Shown in pieces: positions 10,531 to 26,548 of a stretch of DNA of 64,000 nucleotides. Within the stretch, counting starts at the first letter, position 1; each line of letters opens with the position of its first letter. The translations under genes and the position numbers were made by a program. Below the pieces are notes generated by a model that ran no database searches, was not told where the DNA came from, and was given only the letters and a program-made list of their open reading frames with translations. The DNA is from Branchinecta lynchi (taxonomy: Eukaryota > Arthropoda > Branchiopoda > Anostraca > Branchinectidae): the NCBI GenBank assembly GCA_023053575.1, contig JAKZAP010000007.1, positions 14,723,508 through 14,787,507 of the forward strand, read 5' to 3'.

Positions 10531-10935
10531 AGGCGTATTCTCGCCGTTCCCCGAGGACTCCTTTTGAGGAGTCCCTGCGCTTTTGTTTGTCCCAGGGACT
10601 CACTCCCCGTATTCTCGCGAGTCCCCACGGACGGGGAATGCTACGATTATCATCACCATCATCAAAAAGGACTCCCTTTCACATCTGGAGGGGAATCAAA
10701 TTTTGCTTGTGCTGTGCAACGTAAAATTAATTAAAAACAATCAGGATAGAGGAAAACAAAAACAAAACTAGTTTCATCAGCTGCATATTATTTTTTCGAA
10801 CAAAATCGATGTTGGAAGCATTCCCCACGTTCTCGCTCTTTTCCGTGCGCGGAGTCCGCGTGGAGTGACTCCCTCTATTCTCGCCGTTCCCCTTGATTAC
10901 CCGAGGAGTCCTCAGGGAACAGCGAGAATACGCCT
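10531..10935. mobile_element. 405-bp MITE with TTA duplication
   Basis: The terminal inverted repeat AGGCGTATTCTCGC begins at 10531 and its inverse ends at 10935. TTA flanks both sides (10528-10530 and 10936-10938). The inner part repeats 'ggactcc', 'gaggagtccc' and 'gttcccc' in both orientations. A 3-bp TTA target duplication with such TIRs fits a non-autonomous PIF/Harbinger transposon. A CAT-rich run lies near 10650. Confidence 0.85.
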
Positions 10936-10938
10936 TTA

Positions 10939-11998
10939 GAGGCGCCCACATTCGCCGGGACAAACATGAATCCACGTTCTGTGGAGACTTAGCTTAAAAC
11001 TACAATTCGAGAACAAGCGAAGGCACGAGTTACCTAAGCCTTCTAATAAAGTGTCGCACGCTGTCACAACATAGCACCACACGCTTCCCGGGAGAATCGA
11101 TGTATCTTCATCGTTCAAATTGTATATTCGCTAGATGGCTCTCCTCTCTCTCTGTTTATACGTCCTTCATAAAATCCGATGACGAATTGCCGCCAGATGC
11201 GCTAGAGGAACAATAACAATCACACGTGAGATCCGGGGATAAGTTATCTGATGGGTGAATAAGCGATTAGGCTTTCGCTTAATATCGAGTCGCGCAATAG
11301 CCCCGTTGAAAAGTCAGCCAGCACTCAGTACTGAAGTCGGGAAGCCAGAAATGACAAACTTGATGAGGCTTGACAGAACAGAGTTGAGTAAAGCAAAAAG
11401 AGGGGAAGCGGCATTTACAGTTTTAAACATGGTTAGGACTAAGAGGAATTGAAAATAGCAAAACAAACCTGGATAAACGTACACCAAGAAGTGACGTGTC
11501 ATTTTTTTTTTTACAATAGCGCGCCTAGCGGCCAAAAAAGAACTAATCTGAGAGGAATATTATGAGGGGCGTATAGACTGCAGACAAACTCAGGCGTTTC
11601 AGCACCCGAGTGCACATTTTCAGAGATATGAGACCTGAGTACTTCGCTTTCAACCGTCGAACGAAGTATAACACAACCAGCCAATTAGATGGAGCTGTCA
11701 CCCAGTGCTACAATACCACCAATTCTCTCCTTTCAAGCGGACGGACAAGCACAGAAGCGGCGCACATCTGCTCTGCGTAGAAATAAGAAATCTCGTATAA
11801 AACAGGTATACAAAGTTCATCGTTTTCGAAAATAGGGACCGGTGCCCTCTTCAAATAATTTGGCGATATCTCCACTCAGTGCCAATGCACGACCTCTAGG
11901 GTTTCCTCTTCTATAACAGGCTCGTATGGGCTTGCCTAAGAGCTAGTAACCCGATAGAGAGGCTGAAGAAATGTGACAGACATTAAAGCCTTTGGGCA
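10939..11998. other. Interval between PKC 3' end and hexosaminidase; no feature recognised
   Basis: Downstream of the PKC stop codon on the minus strand, so the near part should be PKC 3' UTR. I saw no unambiguous polyadenylation signal. Frames such as 11255-11452 are not recognisable proteins. Confidence 0.35.
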
Positions 11999-12145
11999 TT
12001 AGTCAGTCGTGTTAGGATTAGTATAACTGAACCCTTTGAATTGAGCTTGGTCCATGGACACTAAAATGTCTTTGTCCACAGGAGTGAGCTGCGGCTTGGC
12101 GGCCGTAAAGCCCGGATCGAAGTACTGCGTGTCCAGGACGTGTTT
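11999..12145 (-). CDS. PRKCD-like: Novel PKC, last exon: C-terminal tail with turn and hydrophobic motifs
   Basis: A 147-bp terminal exon of 48 codons plus TAA. The acceptor is tttgcag. It begins in phase 0, directly after the PKPKV of exon 13761-13901. The peptide contains YFDPGFT (the NFD-like motif), LTPVDKDIL (turn motif, Thr followed by Pro), FKGFSY (hydrophobic motif, F-x-x-F-S-Y) and ends TNPNTTD. In the PKC family these Thr and Ser residues are phosphorylated during maturation and anchor the tail to the N-lobe. The pattern and spacing match delta-type PKCs without gaps. The tail is intact. Confidence 0.95.
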   Translation of the reverse strand, partial: KHVLDTQYFDPGFTAAKPQLTPVDKDILVSMDQAQFKGFSYTNPNTTD

Positions 12146-13539
12146 CTGCAAAGAGAGCGAAAATTAAAGGGAGTCGCCGGTACTAGCCTAGACTAATTAT
12201 TACCCCAAAACTGATTCGCATTGCGCGCTTCGTCAAACCAAAGTCGGTATAACGGAAGGCGCTTGGGCGAACTTACACTGCATTTTACATACCCTACATC
12301 CTGTACTGTTCTCAGACTGGTCTCGTGTGTGTGTACGGCATTCTGCGGAAAAAGGCATTGAAGTTTTGAAGACGTCCTAGCTCATCATCTACATTATGTT
12401 TATCATGATTTTTTGCATGCCCTGTTATAGTAATTCAGTCTAAAGTGTCGTGCTTTATGTTGATTTTTACTGTACCGGTTTCCCTTTTTTCGTTTTACTC
12501 CACTGTCGTCTTGTTCATTTGGTGGGTCATAAATTAAATACATATATATATTTCTATTTACATAGCGTTACCCTTTTTGCTTATTTTTCGTTTGCGCTTG
12601 CCTATACGTCTACCTTTTTGCTATTTCCGGCTTTTGTAAGCCGTAAAAGTTTCCAATATTTTTGGGTTCTTGACGGAACGCGGCAAAATGTTGGGGGACC
12701 TGTTCTGTCGTCGGATTATGTACGAATCCGTGATTATGCGTTTTTGCTTGGACGTTTGGCGGCAATCGCGGCTAACAGGACGTCAAGTCCTGAATGCCTT
12801 ATAAGACATTCAGCAACAACGTAAATACCCCCCGCTCGGATAAACGTTACCCCAGCCATTACATAGCCAACATTTGATTTCCTACCCTTCCTTATTGGCA
12901 AACAAAGAAATTACTTCACATAAAGTTGGCCATCACCTTAAAGATACTCCATGGTTATGTGCCTTCCGAGCAGTAAAGCGAACCCTCCAAATCTGATGGT
13001 AATGACAATATTCATCCTACTGTTGATCAATGACGCAAACCTCACCCACAGAATGCTGTCTGACATGTCAGTGATCATGGGGAAGCACGAGAAAGGTCAC
13101 CCAAACGAGTCATCAAAGTTGACTCAAATCCTACATAAACCAATCAGCAACGTTTGCTCTTGTGACCCCTTCCGTGCCTACTGTCCAGTTTCGGGAAGAA
13201 CCGTGGGCGGTGCCAGACTCCGAAGTCTAGGATATCATCAACCCCTTTTTTACAGGATTCGCTTTCGACACCTGATTCGAAAACCGGAAGATTAATCAGT
13301 AAGGAAAATTTTTTATATTTCTATTTCTAAATTTTATCTTAATAATTCTAAACGACACTAATTAGTTGTGAAGTAAGAAGAGTAACAACCTTGGCTCAGT
13401 ATTATATTTAATGCCTGGCTTCCTAATACCTTAGCTGTGAGAGGCCTCTGGAGTCTGTTATGGGACAAAGTGTACCCCCCGCTCTTCGTAACTACTGGTG
13501 CGTTGGTGTTGTAGTGGAATCCTCCCGCTGCACTGAAGC
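12146..13539. other. PKC intron; no feature recognised
   Basis: Intron of 1.6 kb between the last two PKC exons. A 124-codon plus-strand frame (12450-12824) has a hydrophobic start and no family resemblance. No repeat boundary was found before the hAT-like MITE at 13540. Confidence 0.5.
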
Positions 13540-13721
13540 CAGGCCCGTATCCAGGAATTTATTTCGGGGGGGGGGGGGGGAGGGGGGGTTAGCCTGCGGG
13601 TCGGACAAAAAAGTACAAAAAACACATGGATCAGAGGGAAAAGCCTATAAAAATGGTTATTTTTGTAGCTTTCCGGGGGGGGGTCAATCCCCTGACCCCC
13701 CCCCCCCTGGATACGGCCTTG
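13540..13721. mobile_element. 182-bp hAT-like MITE with G/C tracts
   Basis: Begins CAGGCCCGTATCCAGG and ends CCTGGATACGGCCTTG, a 16-bp terminal inverted repeat with one mismatch. The interior is dominated by G and C runs. The flanking 8-mers (actgaagc at 13532-13539, actggagg at 13722-13729) match at 6 of 8 positions, consistent with a decayed hAT-type 8-bp duplication. The element ends 39 bp from PKC exon 13761-13901. Confidence 0.75.
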
Positions 13722-13760
13722 ACTGGAGGTCTATCTTCTTACACATTACGTTTTACTCAC

Positions 13761-13901
13761 CACTTTGGGTTTGTACGGCGGTTCGATTTCTTTCCTGTCC
13801 AGTTTTTTCCAATCAATACCTTTGAAGAAAATATGATCGCATATGTCGCCCGCTGTACAAGTTGGGGTCCCGAGACGTTTCGTCGAGTCTTTCTCCATCA
13901 A
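13761..13901 (-). CDS. PRKCD-like: Novel PKC exon: end of kinase domain (KRLG) and start of AGC tail
   Basis: A 141-bp, 47-codon exon, phase 0 at both ends. The acceptor is gcattttcag and the donor GTGAGT. It encodes LMEKDSTKRLG, then an acidic loop and DHIFFKGIDWKKL, ending IEPPYKPKV. KRLG, the H-x-FF-x-x-I-x-W block and PP-x-x-P are the standard end of the AGC-kinase C-lobe. Family members usually read HPFF, and here the Pro is Ile. The stretch between KRLG and the His is about four residues longer than in mammalian PKC delta, closer to epsilon in length. Confidence 0.95.
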
Positions 13902-13934
13902 CTGAAAATGCAAAGCTTGGGTTAACTTCCATGG

Positions 13935-14130
13935 CTAACACTGCGCCCACAGTTCAGAGTGGCCCCTCTGGGTTCTCTGCATTCTGATGCTTCCGAGTTA
14001 AATATGGCGGAAATCTTCCATTAAGCCAGATAGTGAACTGAAAGACCGAAGTGCTCCTCAGCCGAGATCTGAACCCAGGACCTCTGCCTTTCTAGCCTTG
14101 TGTCCTACCACCGAGCTACAGAAGGACTTG
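13935..14130 (-). mobile_element. tRNA-derived SINE
   Basis: On the minus strand an A box (TAGCTCGGTGGTAGGA, 14103-14118) is followed at normal spacing by a B box (GGTTCAGATCT, 14065-14075). The layout resembles a tRNA with a damaged acceptor stem. It is followed by unrelated body sequence reading through 'ctttcagttcactatctggc'. Promoter boxes plus a tRNA-unrelated body indicate a pol III SINE rather than a working tRNA gene. The 3' limit is approximate. It lies within a PKC intron. Confidence 0.65.
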
Positions 14131-14554
14131 TGAACCTACTTCGCTGAAGCCAGCCATAGGAACAATGATCCCGCATAAAGGCAGGTATTTGTCACGGTAC
14201 TAGTCCCTTGTATAACAATTAATCTACGTTACCCCGTTAGGCTAATAACCAGAACTGTAAGGCTGGCTAAAGTTACCAGACGTAAGCCAAGAACTTACAG
14301 AACACACAGAATTATTCTCTAAGCTTCGATGAGAAATCTATTCAGAGCTGAAACGGTACGCTTCGTTTTTCACCACTATGATGCACCAAACGGCTGATTT
14401 GGCGACCTCTTGGATTCATTTTCCGGAAAGCAAAGCGAGAATCTGCCGAGCGCCAGAACTAACGGAAAGTGGACGCGCCTCTGTTGTGCTTTACAACTCC
14501 TCACTGGCTCGCTACATTCATAAATATTCTTTGAGCCCAAGCTGACTTTGACAC

Positions 14555-14810
14555 ATTTATTCAAACAATGTTTTCAACGGATACGTCAGCTACGATTCTT
14601 CATCAGCGATATTTCGGCCCTTCTTGGCAAGGGTCCTCGTCATGCTGTCAATCCTCTGGTTCAACTTCGGATTATAACAGGTTTGTTTCCTTCTCCGAAG
14701 TTGAACCAGAGGATTGACAGCCTGACGAGGACCCTTGCCAAGAAGGGCCGAAATATTGCTGATGAAGAATCGTAGCTGACGTATCCGTTGAAAACATTGT
14801 TTGAATAAAT
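14555..14810. repeat. 256-bp near-perfect palindrome (116-bp arms), Penelope-like motif
   Basis: Arms 14555-14670 and 14695-14810 are inverted copies with about two mismatches around a 24-bp loop. The right arm contains CTGACGA (14722-14728), then a self-complementary stretch (GGACCCTT...AAGGGCC) and GAAA (14750-14753). This order resembles a hammerhead ribozyme core as described for Penelope-like retroelement ends. The left arm reads ATGACGA at the core, so it is broken there. The flanks (ttgagcccaagctgac, gtagctgacgtatccg) recur at 1513-1580, 5845-5885 and 58256-58325. Confidence 0.8.
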
Positions 14811-18841
<4,031 letters not shown>

Positions 18842-20542
18842 TTGTGGGATGTTTATGATTGGTGAAGCAAATGAATTAAGACTTGGTTATGTAAATAAGG
18901 CTTTTAATCTTAAGCAAGTTCTAAAGAATCCGACGACAAAAGGAGATACCCTTTTGGACAAAATTTTCACCAACATGAATGAGTTTTGTTGTGCCCCTGT
19001 AGCTGGTCCGCCTTTAGGAGGCAGCTACCGCTTTACACTTGAATTGGACCCGTTAAATAAAATAAGAATAAACTACACGACTACAGAAACAACAAGTAGA
19101 CCCATCTCTGAAAACGGGCTACTGAAGTTTGGAGAATGGGTTCAAAAACAAGACTGGAAGGAAGTTCCAGTACTAGCGAAAAACTTCTGTTTTTCAGGAC
19201 CTTTTGCTTAATACGTACCAAACTTGCTTCCCTGAAAAAAAGACAAGCCGCTTTTCATCAGACCGACCTTACATCACGAAGGAGGTTAAGAATTTGGTAA
19301 AGGAAAGGCGACGGCTTTTTCGTGAAGGTAAGCAAGAACAGGCGAATAAACTTAAAAACAGAATTAGGAAAATAACTCGTAAGGAGGCGTCGCAGTATTA
19401 TGATAATCAGGTTAGTCAACTTTTTCAGACGAAGCCCAGTAAGTGGTATGTAAATATTAAACGTATGATCGGTAAGTCCCAGAGTGTCTTTGATTTCAGG
19501 TTGGATGGAGAAGAAACAAAGACAGTAAATAAACTAAATACACATCTAGCCGACATCGTCCAATATCTACCTCCTCTTCCCGAGGAAGAAATCCCAAGTC
19601 CAGCTCCTGATTTTACGGAATTCCCCGAGATTTCGGAATCGGACACAGTGAAAAAATTAAAGAAACTAAAGCGAACTAGTGTTACTCCTATTGATATACC
19701 GGTGGATCTTATAAACGCTTTCCCAGATTCATTATGTGCCCCTTTGACTCATATTTTTAATATTATAACAAAACTGGGGAATATCCGTCTGGATGGAAAA
19801 ACGGTTTAGTACCCCTATCCCCAAAAAAGATTCCCCTAATGATTTTTCAGGTGTGCGACCAATAACGATGACGCCTATTTTCAGCAAGGTTTATGAAAGT
19901 TTAGTAGCTACTTGGTTAAAAGGTTATATACCACACATTACCTAGTCAATTTACTTGACACTATGCTCAAGCATCTGGACGACCCTGAACGTTGGCTCAA
20001 CTTGACTGCGATTGACCTGAGAAAAGCATTTGACCTGGTCTGCCATAGTGTGCTTTTAAAGAAGTTAGTTTTAGATTTTAATGTTCACCCTTTCCTTGTG
20101 AAAATAATTGCGAATTTTTTGTCGCCTAGAACCCAACGGACGAAATATAAATCAACGTTTTCTGATTCCCTCCCAGTTTTTTGCGGTGTGCCTCAGGGTA
20201 CTATTTAGGTCCATTGTTGTTTCTTGTTGTGGTCATCGAGCTGGCCCGAAGTTCACCAGACCGGCTGAAATACGTCGATGACTTGTCTGTCCTGGAAAAG
20301 TACTATAAAAATATCCAAAGTAGTTCTGCAACCACAATGAAAGATACCTGCGAGGAAGCAAAGTCTGACAAAATGGTTGTTATTATGAACAAGTCTGAGA
20401 TTTTAACAGTTTCTTTCCTTCAAGGTACCCTATCCTTCAACCCACCACTCCCAGATGCGTGTCAGGTTAACGAATTGAAGCTGCTGGGAGTACACATAAC
20501 CTCGGATCTGAGGTGGCAAAGGCAGGTTGAGAGTATGCTTAA
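18842..20542 (+). mobile_element. Non-LTR retrotransposon (LINE A), 5' portion: endonuclease end, linker, RT; broken
   Basis: Successive plus-strand frames with stops and frameshifts give the pieces of a LINE ORF2. 18849-19211 ends an endonuclease-like region (LLDKIFTNMN). 19204-19809 is a basic linker (ITKEVKNLVKERRRLFREGK). 19912-20208 carries reverse transcriptase motifs DLRKAFDLV and CGVPQGT. 20181-20612 carries KYVDDLS, the RT catalytic YxDD. At least two frameshifts and several stops make it inactive. The residues resemble CR1/L2-like LINEs, but the clade is not certain. It is antisense to PKC, inside its intron, and is split at 20543 by an array element. Confidence 0.85.
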
Positions 20543-21672
20543 ACAAGACCAAAGGTTTCGATGGGATCCCAAAAATTCAATATCTGATCCAGACAACAGG
20601 GTCTTGTCTTAGCCAGATCCAGTCTTCGCCAGACTCCTTGAACATTTTTACAATTAAAATTCAGAAACAGATTAAGGCCAAATAGCTAATCACCTGAGAA
20701 AACCAAGTTCAGATTTGGATTCAGCATGTGTGTTTACCCCTATCATATCTGTTTTGACGAAAACTTCCTGCCACTTCTGCTAATTTCCCGGTTCCGGCCG
20801 AACTCCAGAACTACTTGTCCGGCGAAAAAAGAAAGCTCAAACACGAAATCAGGGTATCTTCTTTCCCCAGTAATGAACATCTAATCAACTTCAAATAGAA
20901 ATTTAGCTTATAACAAATTTTCCGATTCCAGCCGGATTCCGGTCGAACTATATGTCCGGGTAAAATATGATTGTCATACAGGGACTCAGCATCTCTTCTT
21001 ACCCCTAAATCGCTTATCTAATCAACTAGAAATAAAACTTTGACTTCCAACAGTTTTCCGGTTTTGGCCGGATTCCGGACGAACTACATGTCCGGGTAGA
21101 AACTTGTTTTCACTTAAGTGTTCAGCGTGTCTTCTTGCCCTAAATCCAACATCTAATCAACTCCAAATAAAACTTTTAATTTTGACAAACTTTCCGGTTT
21201 GGGCCGGATTCCGGTCGAAATACTTGGCTGTCGAGAAAATAGTTTTCACCATCGTCTTCAGCATGTCTTCCTACCTCTAAATCGAATATTTAATCAACAT
21301 CAAATAAAACTTTTACTTTCAAAAAACTTTCCGGTTTGGGCCGGATTCCGGGCGAAATACTTGTCCGTCGAGAAAATAATTTTCACCATAGTCTTCAGCA
21401 TGTCTTCCTACCCCATAATCGACTATCACATTAGCTGTTTCAAAACATTTTGTTTGTCCCTTAATTTGAATCCCCTCCCCCACCCCTAAATGTAGAGCTA
21501 CAAAGCCCATCTACGAACTTGACTGGTCCGACGACCCAACGAACCCTCACACCAAGTTTCATCAAAATATCTCATTCCCTTCGAGAGTTATCGTGCTTAC
21601 AGACGGACGGACAGACGGACAACTTTTGCGATGTCATAGGTATCCCTCCACTTACGTTTTGGGATCCCAAAA
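20543..21672 (+). repeat. 136-bp array element, copy 2, inserted in LINE A
   Basis: Starts ACAAGACCAAAGGTTTCGAT and ends cttacgttttgggatccc plus AAAA. LINE coding sequence stops at one end and resumes at the other, so the element's termini are set by an insertion event and need not be guessed. Internal units near 21056, 21192 and 21330 are about 136 bp apart. The 3' part holds 'gagttatcgtgcttacagac' and ACGG repeats. Confidence 0.9.
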
Positions 21673-22190
21673 GGCTAACGCGGCTATAAGCTACCTTAAA
21701 CTTTTGTCCCGTTACGGTGTTCCATCTCCCCATTTACTACGCTTTTACATTTCTTTTATCCGTTCTAATCTAGAATATGGATGTCCGGTTTGGCATTTTG
21801 GTCTCACCCAGGAACAGTCGGATTTGCTTGAGAGGATACAGTATAGAGCGTTGCTTGTTACATCTAAGCTCCAAAAGTCCCGTACATTCAGCTCCTAAAG
21901 CAATTTAAGTTAGATGCCCTTTCATGCCGCCGACTTCAACTTTGTATGAAGTTCGGTACATCTATAGTCCAAAATCCATTTCACCGTGATATACTCCCCC
22001 CTGATTTTCTATCCTCCCGAATTCGTCTTCCTCGTCAAGCTGCCGACCCTGTGCCTCGTTTAGAACCGGTGGTAGCTTTGCGAACAAGGTATGCTCAGAG
22101 TTTTGTCCCCTCGTTTGTTCGTTTATATAAATCGGAGCGTTTTGAATGTTAATTTTTAGGTTATTTGTATTTTATTAATCGTAGTCTAGC
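21673..22190 (+). mobile_element. LINE A, 3' portion (C-terminal domain)
   Basis: Coding resumes with KANAAISYLKLL, then FIRSNLEYGCPVWHFGLTQE, and after a frame change ends SFVPSFVRLYKSERFEC with a stop at 22148. The CPVWH-LT block is typical of the thumb/C-terminal part of CR1-like and related LINE polyproteins. The homologous block of LINE B is at 28590-28700. It continues the frame interrupted at 20543. Confidence 0.85.
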
Positions 22191-22312
22191 ATAGCATGTT
22201 ATTGACCATATTTATCATAAAGTCGGTATAAATGTCGCAAAATTGTATATATTTGTAGAATGTTCAGTTATGACGTTATGTTTTGACGTAAAAACAACCC
22301 ATCGGTTTGTCT

Positions 22313-24225
22313 GTTATCTGTTTTTATGGCACTTGAGCTTACTGAAGTGCCATATAGCGATTGTAATTTCTGTCCGTCAGTCGGTCTGTCGGTCCCGGTT
22401 TTGCTAGTTCGGAAACTTCCAGATAAGCTAGGACGATGAAACTTGGCAGGCATATCAGGAACTGGACCAGATTAAATTAGAAATGGTCGCTTCCCCGATC
22501 CGACCATCTGGAGGGGAGTGGAGGGAGGGGGAATCCGGAAAAAATAGGAAAAATGAGATATTTTTTAGCTTGCGAACGGGTGATCGGATCTTAATGAAAC
22601 TTGATATATGGAAGGACTTCGTGTCTCACACCCTCCATTTTAAATCCAGACCGGATCCGGTGACATTGGGGGGAGTTGGAGGGGGAAACCGGAAATCTTG
22701 AAAAACACTTAGAGTGGAGGGATCCGAATGAAACTTGGTGGAAAGTACAAGCAAAAGTCCTAGATACGTGACTGATATAATCGGAACGGATCTGCTCACT
22801 TTGGAGGAGTTGGGGGCGGGGGGAGAAGTCCGAATTTGTAGTGATCCCGCGAGTTCCGTGCTTCCTGATGTGCTGGGACGATGGAAATTGACAGGCATGT
22901 CTGGGACCAATCCAGATTAAATAGGAAATCGTCAATTCCCCGATTCGACCATCTGGGGGGGGGGGGGGGTGGAGGGAGGGTGAAGCCAAAATTTGAGGTA
23001 TTTATAGCTTGCGAACGGGTGATCGGATCTTGATGAAATTTGATATTTATGATGACCTCGTGTCTCAGACATCTCACTTTAAATCCGGGCCGGATCCGAT
23101 GACACTGGGGGGAGTTGGAGGAGGGAACCGGAATTTCTATTTCTAGCGATCCCGCGAGTTCGGCATACTTCCTGATGTCCTAGGGCGATGAAACTTGGCA
23201 GGGATTGGGACGAAACTTAATGGATGGCACAAGCATTAGGCCTAGATGAAATTGACGGAGCCAGATGGTTTCGGGGCACTGTGGGGGGGAGTTGGAGGTT
23301 TCCTGGAATTCCGGTAGTCGTGAGTTAGAATAGTTCCAGATGTAAAACGACAACGAAACTTTGCAGGCATATTAGCGACCCGAATTATCTTGACTTAAGA
23401 ACCTGACACAACATACCCCCGGAAACTTCCGTTCCTAGATCCGAGCATTTTTTGGGAGCAAGAGAAGAGAAATATGGAAATTGACTTTTATAAATTGCGA
23501 ACGAGTGGTCTGATTCGAGTGAAACTTCATGGGTGATGCGAATCGATGGCCTCGACATGTAAAACATGCGTTCGAACCATATGCGACCACGATTAGGGGA
23601 ATTGGGGGTGGAGGGACTTTTGACATGCACAAAAACCAAACGGATGGACCGAATGAGATGCAAATTCGACAGTGCCGAGTTTATGCGGCCTAGATTTGTT
23701 ATTTGGCGTCCGGGCCGGATTCGGCCAAGGTAGGGGGGGGGGGGTACTGGAAACTTGCAGATAGGCTTTGCTCCAATTTCAGTAAAACTTGATGGACAGG
23801 AACAGGGAATTAAGAGATTGGGCCCGAACCGGCTCCGACAACGTTGTTGGGAGGGGGGGGGGGGGGTACCAGAACTTTCCAAAAATGCTCAGATTCGAGT
23901 GAAACTTGATAGATGGTATAAAAGAAGATGCTTTAGGTAGTCGATTTTTTTTTATTCCGAACCAGATTCGGCCACGGTAGGTGGAGATAGAGTGAGTACC
24001 GGAAATCGTGTAGCAGGTCTAGGGATCAAACAAATGGATTTATTGGGATGAAAGTTTGAACAGTCATGTGCGGAACTGCTCAGAAATGAGTGAAACTAAA
24101 TATCCTATTTCTATTTCCGAACCGCATTTTTGGATGGCGGCTGGCGGGTGTATTTTGTGGCGTTCTCATCTACTTTCTTGTACAGTCTACTCGTACAAGT
24201 GCCATATGATCTCGTAGCTCTTGTT
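22313..24225 (+). repeat. 430-bp array element, copy 1
   Basis: Begins with 'tttttatggcacttgagc' and an inverted 'gaagtgccatata', then 'tgtccgtcagtcggtctgtc'. It is followed by about four degenerate units ('gcgaacgggtgatcggatct' at 22576 and 23010, variant at 23495). Each unit has G-rich blocks, 'gacgatgaaacttggcaggc' and 'ggatccggtgacattggg'. It ends near 'acaagtgccatatgatctcg'. The proline- and glycine-rich frames here are repeat shadows. It lies in the PKC intron upstream of exon 17854-17992. Confidence 0.8.
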
Positions 24226-24846
<621 letters not shown>

Positions 24847-24904
24847 TTATCGGAAAAGAAGGGCGCATGCACCCTTCGGCTGGGGTTCTTACAGTGACTT
24901 TGAA

Positions 24905-25246
24905 AGAACGGGCGGATTCCGGGTGAACTACTTGTGAACTACTTGTCCGGTGAGAATATAATTTACATATTCGGATTCAGCGTGTCTCCTTACCTCTAAA
25001 TCGACTACCTCATTTGCTTTTCAAATCTATTTGTTTTCGCCCCTTAATTTGAAACCCCTCTCCCACATGTAGCGCTACAGAGCCCACCTTCGAACCTGAC
25101 TTGTACTTTCACCCAAAGAGTCCTCATGCCAAGTCTGATTAAGATATCTCAACCCCTTCGAGAGTTATCGTGCTAACAGACAGATAGACGGACAACGCTT
25201 ACGAAATCAAGGTATCCCGTCACTTACGTTTTGGGATCCAAAAAAG
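24905..25246 (+). repeat. 136-bp array element, 5'-truncated copy
   Basis: Starts in mid-unit ('ggcggattccgggtgaacta'), keeps the 3' body ('cttcgagagttatcgtgcta', 'acagacagatagacggac') and ends 'acttacgttttgggatcc'. It sits in the 730-bp intron between two PKC kinase exons. Confidence 0.75.
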
Positions 25247-25434
25247 AAGAACATTTAAGAATCTATACTAAAATATTTTAGACTAAAAATGTATGCTAGG
25301 ACGAGCAGGGAGAACCCTGAAACAGTTGGCTAGTATCAAGTTTATTTTTCCTTCCCATTTCACTGTTTTGTAAGCATACAGGAAAACCAGGGACTCGAAG
25401 TGCCATAAAAACAAAACGATTATAACAAGTTTCA

Positions 25435-25725
<291 letters not shown>

Positions 25726-26422
25726 CTACGAAACAAACAGTATTTCAGTGACAGTTGATAGGATTCCCGTAGGCCTGAGATTTGGCACTAATGTCCTGGA
25801 AAGTTCGCATAGGGGCGTTGACACCTAAAAGTGGGAAGTGGGCAAACGCAACTGCCGTAAATGTCCCGAAAACCCATATGATTTTCCCGGAAGATGCTAT
25901 CAGGAGATTCCTCTGAACCATTCCGGACTATTAAAGGACCACTCGTACTATTTGACCTTCTAGTTCCAGTATTTTAAAATAGTGTTCAATACTTCAAAAA
26001 ATATGTTCCGTTTCCAATAAATTACCCAGCGGCTTTGGCTGTTTCAAGCCTCGTTGACTTATCGCAAAAACAGGGAAAAATTTACTTAACCGGTTATTCC
26101 GACGAATAAATTCCTCACAAATAATCATTGACAGCATGTTACGCATCGAAGGTAGCAATCCAAGGCAAGTGAAACAATCACTGGGGTTCTGTCAAAGGGG
26201 TTATAATGTATGATGAGAAATTTGGGTCTCCGGGTTTAACAGTTGATGGAGCGATTACGGCATTAAAATGATTTGTAAGGCCTTTAACTACCTTTTTACA
26301 TGAATTCGAAAAGCTGCTCAGCTGATCGTATAGAGGAGGGGTAGCTGGGTAGCTTCTGCTCAATATTCATACAGTTAAAAGAAAAGAGCGACGGAACGCA
26401 AAACTCTGACAAATTCGTTTAC

Positions 26423-26548
26423 CTTTCCAAAGCTGCCTTTGCCGAGCACTTTCAAGAAGACGAAATCGTCTGCTCCGTACTTTCGGAATTTCGGACGGTT
26501 TTTCGCTGGAGGTTCGGTGAGCGGTCTGGCAATCTCCTCCTCAGACTC
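26423..26548 (-). CDS. PRKCD-like: Novel PKC exon: V3 hinge end and Gly-rich loop
   Basis: A 126-bp, 42-codon exon, phase 0 at both ends. The acceptor is attttag and the donor GTAAAC. It opens with an acidic run (ESEEE), passes PLTEPPAKNRPKFRKYG, and ends DDFVFLKVLGKGSFGK, the ATP-binding glycine loop. The matching upstream exon by phase is 39022-39152, 12.5 kb away. That intron contains an array-bounded element, LINE B with the captured exon, and two array elements. Confidence 0.94.

Noticed and set aside
21319..21510. Conserved 63-codon frame recurring at 8087, 21319, 34225, 37432 and 60080
   Set aside because: All copies lie in the same part of the 136-bp array element. The frame follows the repeat, carries no start context, varies in some copies and has no recognisable domain.
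22591..22989. Pro-rich frames in 22.5-23.9, 30-32 and 52-53.6 kb
   Set aside because: They are translations of C-rich and G-rich blocks of the 430-bp arrays.
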